Shown here: piece after piece, positions 61,228 to 64,000 of the stretch
Position numbering within the stretch: the stretch's first letter is position 1
Layout of the letters: each line of letters opens with the position of its first letter
Origin: Microcoleus sp. FACHB-672
GTDB taxonomy: Bacteria; Cyanobacteriota; Cyanobacteriia; Cyanobacteriales; Oscillatoriaceae
Direction of reading: 5' to 3'
Length of the DNA: 64,000 bases
NCBI RefSeq assembly: GCF_014695725.1
Contig: NZ_JACJOU010000002.1
Span: 1 to 64,000 of the forward strand
The notes under the pieces: model-generated
Seen by the model: the letters and a program-made list of their open reading frames with translations, nothing else
Told to the model about the DNA's origin: nothing
The model's database searches: none
Position numbers and translations under genes: made by a program

Positions 61228-63471
61228 ATGGAAACAGAACAAATTCCGCAAATATTATCAATTACCAAGCAGGGCAGACAATTGCAGCAAGTAGCACCCG
61301 TTGATAACGCTGAGTTTACCCCTCCACCTCAAAAAGGATTAAATCTGCGTCCGCTGCTAAGAACTGTGCAGCGACAAGCTCTAATCGTTATAGGAATTAC
61401 AGGTTTAGTAGCCGGTGCGGCTTGGTATTTAAACAAAAAAGCCCCCCCAACCTATAAAGGAAGTTTTCAGCTTTTAGTTGAACCTGTCTCCTCTGAAGCA
61501 AAAATGAGTGAACCCTCTGCTCTTGCTCGGACTGAGGGAGACGCGCCAAATGAAAAATTGTTTAGCCTAGATTACCCGACTCAGGTTGAGATTTTAAAAG
61601 GGCCTGGGATGCTGTCAAAGATTGTGGAAGACATTCGCGCCAAGCATCCCGGCTTTAGCATCGGTAATCTTTACGCCAACTTAACGATTGAACGCATTGG
61701 TAAAACGCGACTTAATCAAACCAAAATTCTCCAAGTTAGCTATCAAGGATCTGATCCAAAAGTTGTTCAACTTGTATTAGAAAAAACTGCTGAAAAGTAT
61801 TTAAAATATAGCCTTGAAGAACGGAAAAGCCGCATTGGTGAAGGGGTCAAGTTTATTGACGCTCGACTCCCCGATTTACAGACGCGAGTCAATACGGTTC
61901 AGTCGCAGATACAGAAGCTGCAAGAAAAATATGCCCTGACTGATCCGAAACAGAAAAGCGATGAATTATTTACACAAGTTCGGGAAATTTCAGTACAGCA
62001 ATCAGACACGCAAAGACAGATACAAGAACTACGGGCACTGTACACAACCTTACAGCAACAATTAGACCTAACCCCTCAAGAAGCCCTTGCTGCATCAACT
62101 TTAAGCGAGAACCCTAACTATCAAGGGTTGCTGACAAAGTTGAAAGAAACGGAAAGTCAGATTGCTGTTGAATCTGCCCGGTTTCAGCCAGGGAACCCTT
62201 ATATTCAAGCTCTAATGGCTCAACGGCAACAGCTCGTAGATTTGTTGAATCAGGAGGCCCAGCGAATTCTTGGATCGAATTTGACAGATTCGGTCAACAC
62301 TTCTGAAATAATGAACTTCCAAAACTCGACTCGGTTAGAGCTGATCAAGCAACTGGTTGCGACTGCTAACCAACTTCAGGTGCTAGAGGTTCGTGATCAA
62401 GGGATCGCACAGACTAAAGCGACCTTGCAAATGCAAGCCCAACAATTCCCAGCAATTGCAAGCCAGTACAGTGAACTACAGCGGCAGTTAGATATTGCGA
62501 CTCGGACGCTTGATCAGCTGTTGAGTCACCGGCAAAAATTGGAAGTCGAAGAGGCTCAAAATGAAGTGCCTTGGGAGCTAGTTTCTAAGCCGGAAGTTCC
62601 TAAAGATGCTACCGGCAATCTAGCCGCAATTCCCAGCGACGCTAGCAAGAAGCTGATCATCGGCGTAATAGCAGGGCTGGTGCTAGGTATGGGGGCTGCT
62701 GTCTTCCTAGAGAAATTCCGGAATATTTTCTACAGCGCCAAGGATATTAAAGATGCCATTCCCTTACCTATCTTAGGTGAGATTCCCCTCGACCAAGGAA
62801 AGAGAAAAGGCTCGAACTCAAAAGCAATACACGGCTTAGCAAGACAAATCAAGGACACTCATAGTGGTAGTTCTGAATTTTCGGAAGCTTTTGATTCTCT
62901 CTATGCCAGTATCCGTTTTCTGTTTGACGATCAACCAGTCCGTTCTTTGGCTGTTTGCTCGGCTGAAGTTGGGGATGGTAAGTCTATGATTGCTTTACAG
63001 TTGGCTCAGACAGCAGCAGCAATGGGTCAGCGAGTCCTCTTGGTAGATGCTAATCTACACCAACCTCAGCTTCATGAGTGGTTGAATTTACCTAACAGCA
63101 AGGGACTTAGTGAACTGCTTGACAGTGAACTTGCTCCGAACAGCTGTGTCCAGCACTCAACCATAGCAGAGAATCTTTTTGTGTTGACTGCCGGCCAACC
63201 GTTACCAGAATCTACCAGACTGCTGGCATCCGCTCAAATGCAATATCTAATGAAGGAATTTCAAACAACATTTGATTTAGTAGTCTACGATACCCCCCAT
63301 CTTCTTAACCTTATGGACGCTAATTTCCTAGCCTCCCATACTGATGGAATTTTGATGGTTGTGGCCCTTCGCAAAACCAAGCAGTCTGCAGTTAAGGAAG
63401 TTTTAGATCAAATAAGCGTTTTTGGGTTGCCAACCTTAGGTACTGTTGTGAATCACGCGCCGGCTCAGTAA
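61228..63471 (+). CDS. Wzc/GumC-like polysaccharide co-polymerase with BY-kinase-type domain
   Basis: A 747-residue inner-membrane protein for exopolysaccharide chain-length control and export. The first helix ('ALIVIGITGLVAGAAWYL', about 50-68) and a second ('LIIGVIAGLVLGMGAAVFL', about 475-493) flank a long periplasmic Wzz domain and coiled coil (about 200-430). The cytosolic ATPase has Walker A 'AEVGDGKS' near residue 580, Walker A' 'VLLVDANLHQP' (Asn where Asp is usual) and Walker B 'DLVVYDTP'. The C-terminus ends 'VVNHAPAQ' without the Tyr-rich tail of classic autokinases. So tyrosine phosphorylation may be lost or occur elsewhere; the co-polymerase role stands. Confidence 0.88.
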   Translation: METEQIPQILSITKQGRQLQQVAPVDNAEFTPPPQKGLNLRPLLRTVQRQALIVIGITGLVAGAAWYLNKKAPPTYKGSFQLLVEPVSSEAKMSEPSALARTEGDAPNEKLFSLDYPTQVEILKGPGMLSKIVEDIRAKHPGFSIGNLYANLTIERIGKTRLNQTKILQVSYQGSDPKVVQLVLEKTAEKYLKYSLEERKSRIGEGVKFIDARLPDLQTRVNTVQSQIQKLQEKYALTDPKQKSDELFTQVREISVQQSDTQRQIQELRALYTTLQQQLDLTPQEALAASTLSENPNYQGLLTKLKETESQIAVESARFQPGNPYIQALMAQRQQLVDLLNQEAQRILGSNLTDSVNTSEIMNFQNSTRLELIKQLVATANQLQVLEVRDQGIAQTKATLQMQAQQFPAIASQYSELQRQLDIATRTLDQLLSHRQKLEVEEAQNEVPWELVSKPEVPKDATGNLAAIPSDASKKLIIGVIAGLVLGMGAAVFLEKFRNIFYSAKDIKDAIPLPILGEIPLDQGKRKGSNSKAIHGLARQIKDTHSGSSEFSEAFDSLYASIRFLFDDQPVRSLAVCSAEVGDGKSMIALQLAQTAAAMGQRVLLVDANLHQPQLHEWLNLPNSKGLSELLDSELAPNSCVQHSTIAENLFVLTAGQPLPESTRLLASAQMQYLMKEFQTTFDLVVYDTPHLLNLMDANFLASHTDGILMVVALRKTKQSAVKEVLDQISVFGLPTLGTVVNHAPAQ

Positions 63472-64000
63472 AATCAGAGCTATTTTATTGACAATATTGG
63501 GTTGATTGCAGTGGTAATCAGCATTTCAGGGTTTTAAAAACTCGTGGCTTAGCTGATGCCGATCTTGCAACGGTGATGTCGGCACAAGTTAAGGACAAGA
63601 TCCAAGGAACTGGCTGACGTGCTAGACATTGAGGGGATATCAATCATTCATAACTAGGCAGCGGTCTTCATGACAGTTGCTTCATTCCTGGTGTTTTTAC
63701 AGGAGCGGATGCGTTCGGCAAAGTATTCTGCCAATTTGGCAACATACAATTGTCTTGTCAAGCGAGAATATACTGAGGAAGTGCCGATTCACCTAAAACA
63801 AACTCTTACTCTAGGGGAACTGGCCTGATTAACTGGCTGAAACAGGGGACAAGGCTGCGGCAAACTAAGGTTCCGAGTGCTTGAGGAGGCCAACTTGTGA
63901 AAGCTTTACCCATTAAAGATTTAGCACTCTTTAAGGTTCTATTTCACCTTAGCTGAGTGTGATCAAGGGTACTAAAGTTTTCTCTACCGAAAAGCATATT
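63472..64000 (+). other. Right-edge region, no firm gene
   Basis: The last 529 nt carry no recognisable gene. A 52-codon frame at 63670-63828 (MTVASFLVFLQERMRSAKYS...) has a start but no good ribosome site and no family. It could be a remnant or noise. The window may cut a longer feature at its right end. Confidence 0.3.

Overview
The window comes from a cyanobacterial chromosome, probably a filamentous or otherwise large-genome species. The evidence is the start of psbA (photosystem II D1) at the left edge, petC-petA (cytochrome b6f), psb27, a phycobiliprotein lyase-like gene, a Tat translocase next to petC, a fused pyrF/pyrE, cyanobacterial CobT, CPP1-like, DUF3067 and DUF2232 proteins, and several very large multi-sensor hybrid kinases. 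GC is intermediate. The sequence GCCGGC/TGCCGGCA recurs almost everywhere, while the classic cyanobacterial HIP1 octamer GCGATCGC is seen only a handful of times. I see no complete insertion sequence, prophage or CRISPR array.

Layout. 1-6.4 kb: psbA start (minus strand), pyrimidine fusion gene, a DUF3102-RusA protein, an ABC-F ATPase, rpmI-rplT and an amino-acid-type periplasmic binding protein. 6.5-19.5 kb: a minus-strand signalling block with a REC-kinase, a decayed GGDEF fragment, a REC-GGDEF-EAL protein, an MHYT multi-sensor hybrid kinase and an ethylene-receptor-like hybrid kinase. The last two share about 1.8 kb of nearly identical DNA. 20.3-26.3 kb: a TatC with two fused heavy-metal-associated-like domains, a PAS kinase, DUF3067, petC and petA. 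26.5-32.4 kb: class V aminotransferase, tRNA-Asn, a YacP-type NYN protein, a GC-rich GNAT gene whose start region is duplicated, a nuclease-like/WD40 fusion and a 1.6 kb gene-poor stretch.

32.4-47.5 kb: two SDRs, a GAF protein, UbiD, an NYN-LOTUS protein, 4-hydroxyphenylpyruvate dioxygenase, a CPP1-like protein, PgeF, BirA, a proline-rich M23 peptidase, riboflavin synthase, a bifunctional-nuclease-domain protein and a ferredoxin-tailed aldo/keto reductase. 47.6-57.9 kb: a secreted unknown, a tandem 83-nt hairpin repeat, a binding protein plus a CpcS/CpeS-like lyase, a coiled-coil protein, CobT, DUF2232, a universal stress protein, a Crp-family regulator, a YheT-like hydrolase and Psb27. 58-64 kb: a GH10-like secreted protein, an unknown protein and a Wzc/GumC-like polysaccharide co-polymerase.

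Working together. The Rieske protein PetC carries a twin-arginine signal anchor and is a plausible client of the TatC encoded upstream. UbiD and HPPD point to prenylquinone/tocopherol metabolism. The 6.5-19.5 kb block reads as sensory input feeding phosphorelay and cyclic-di-GMP output. The items most worth following up are the HMA-HMA-TatC fusion, the homogenised kinase modules with an intact ethylene-site signature, the PD-(D/E)XK-like/WD40 fusion, the GNAT gene with its duplicated start, and the decayed GGDEF fragment. All assignments are by reading; no alignment or database search was run.
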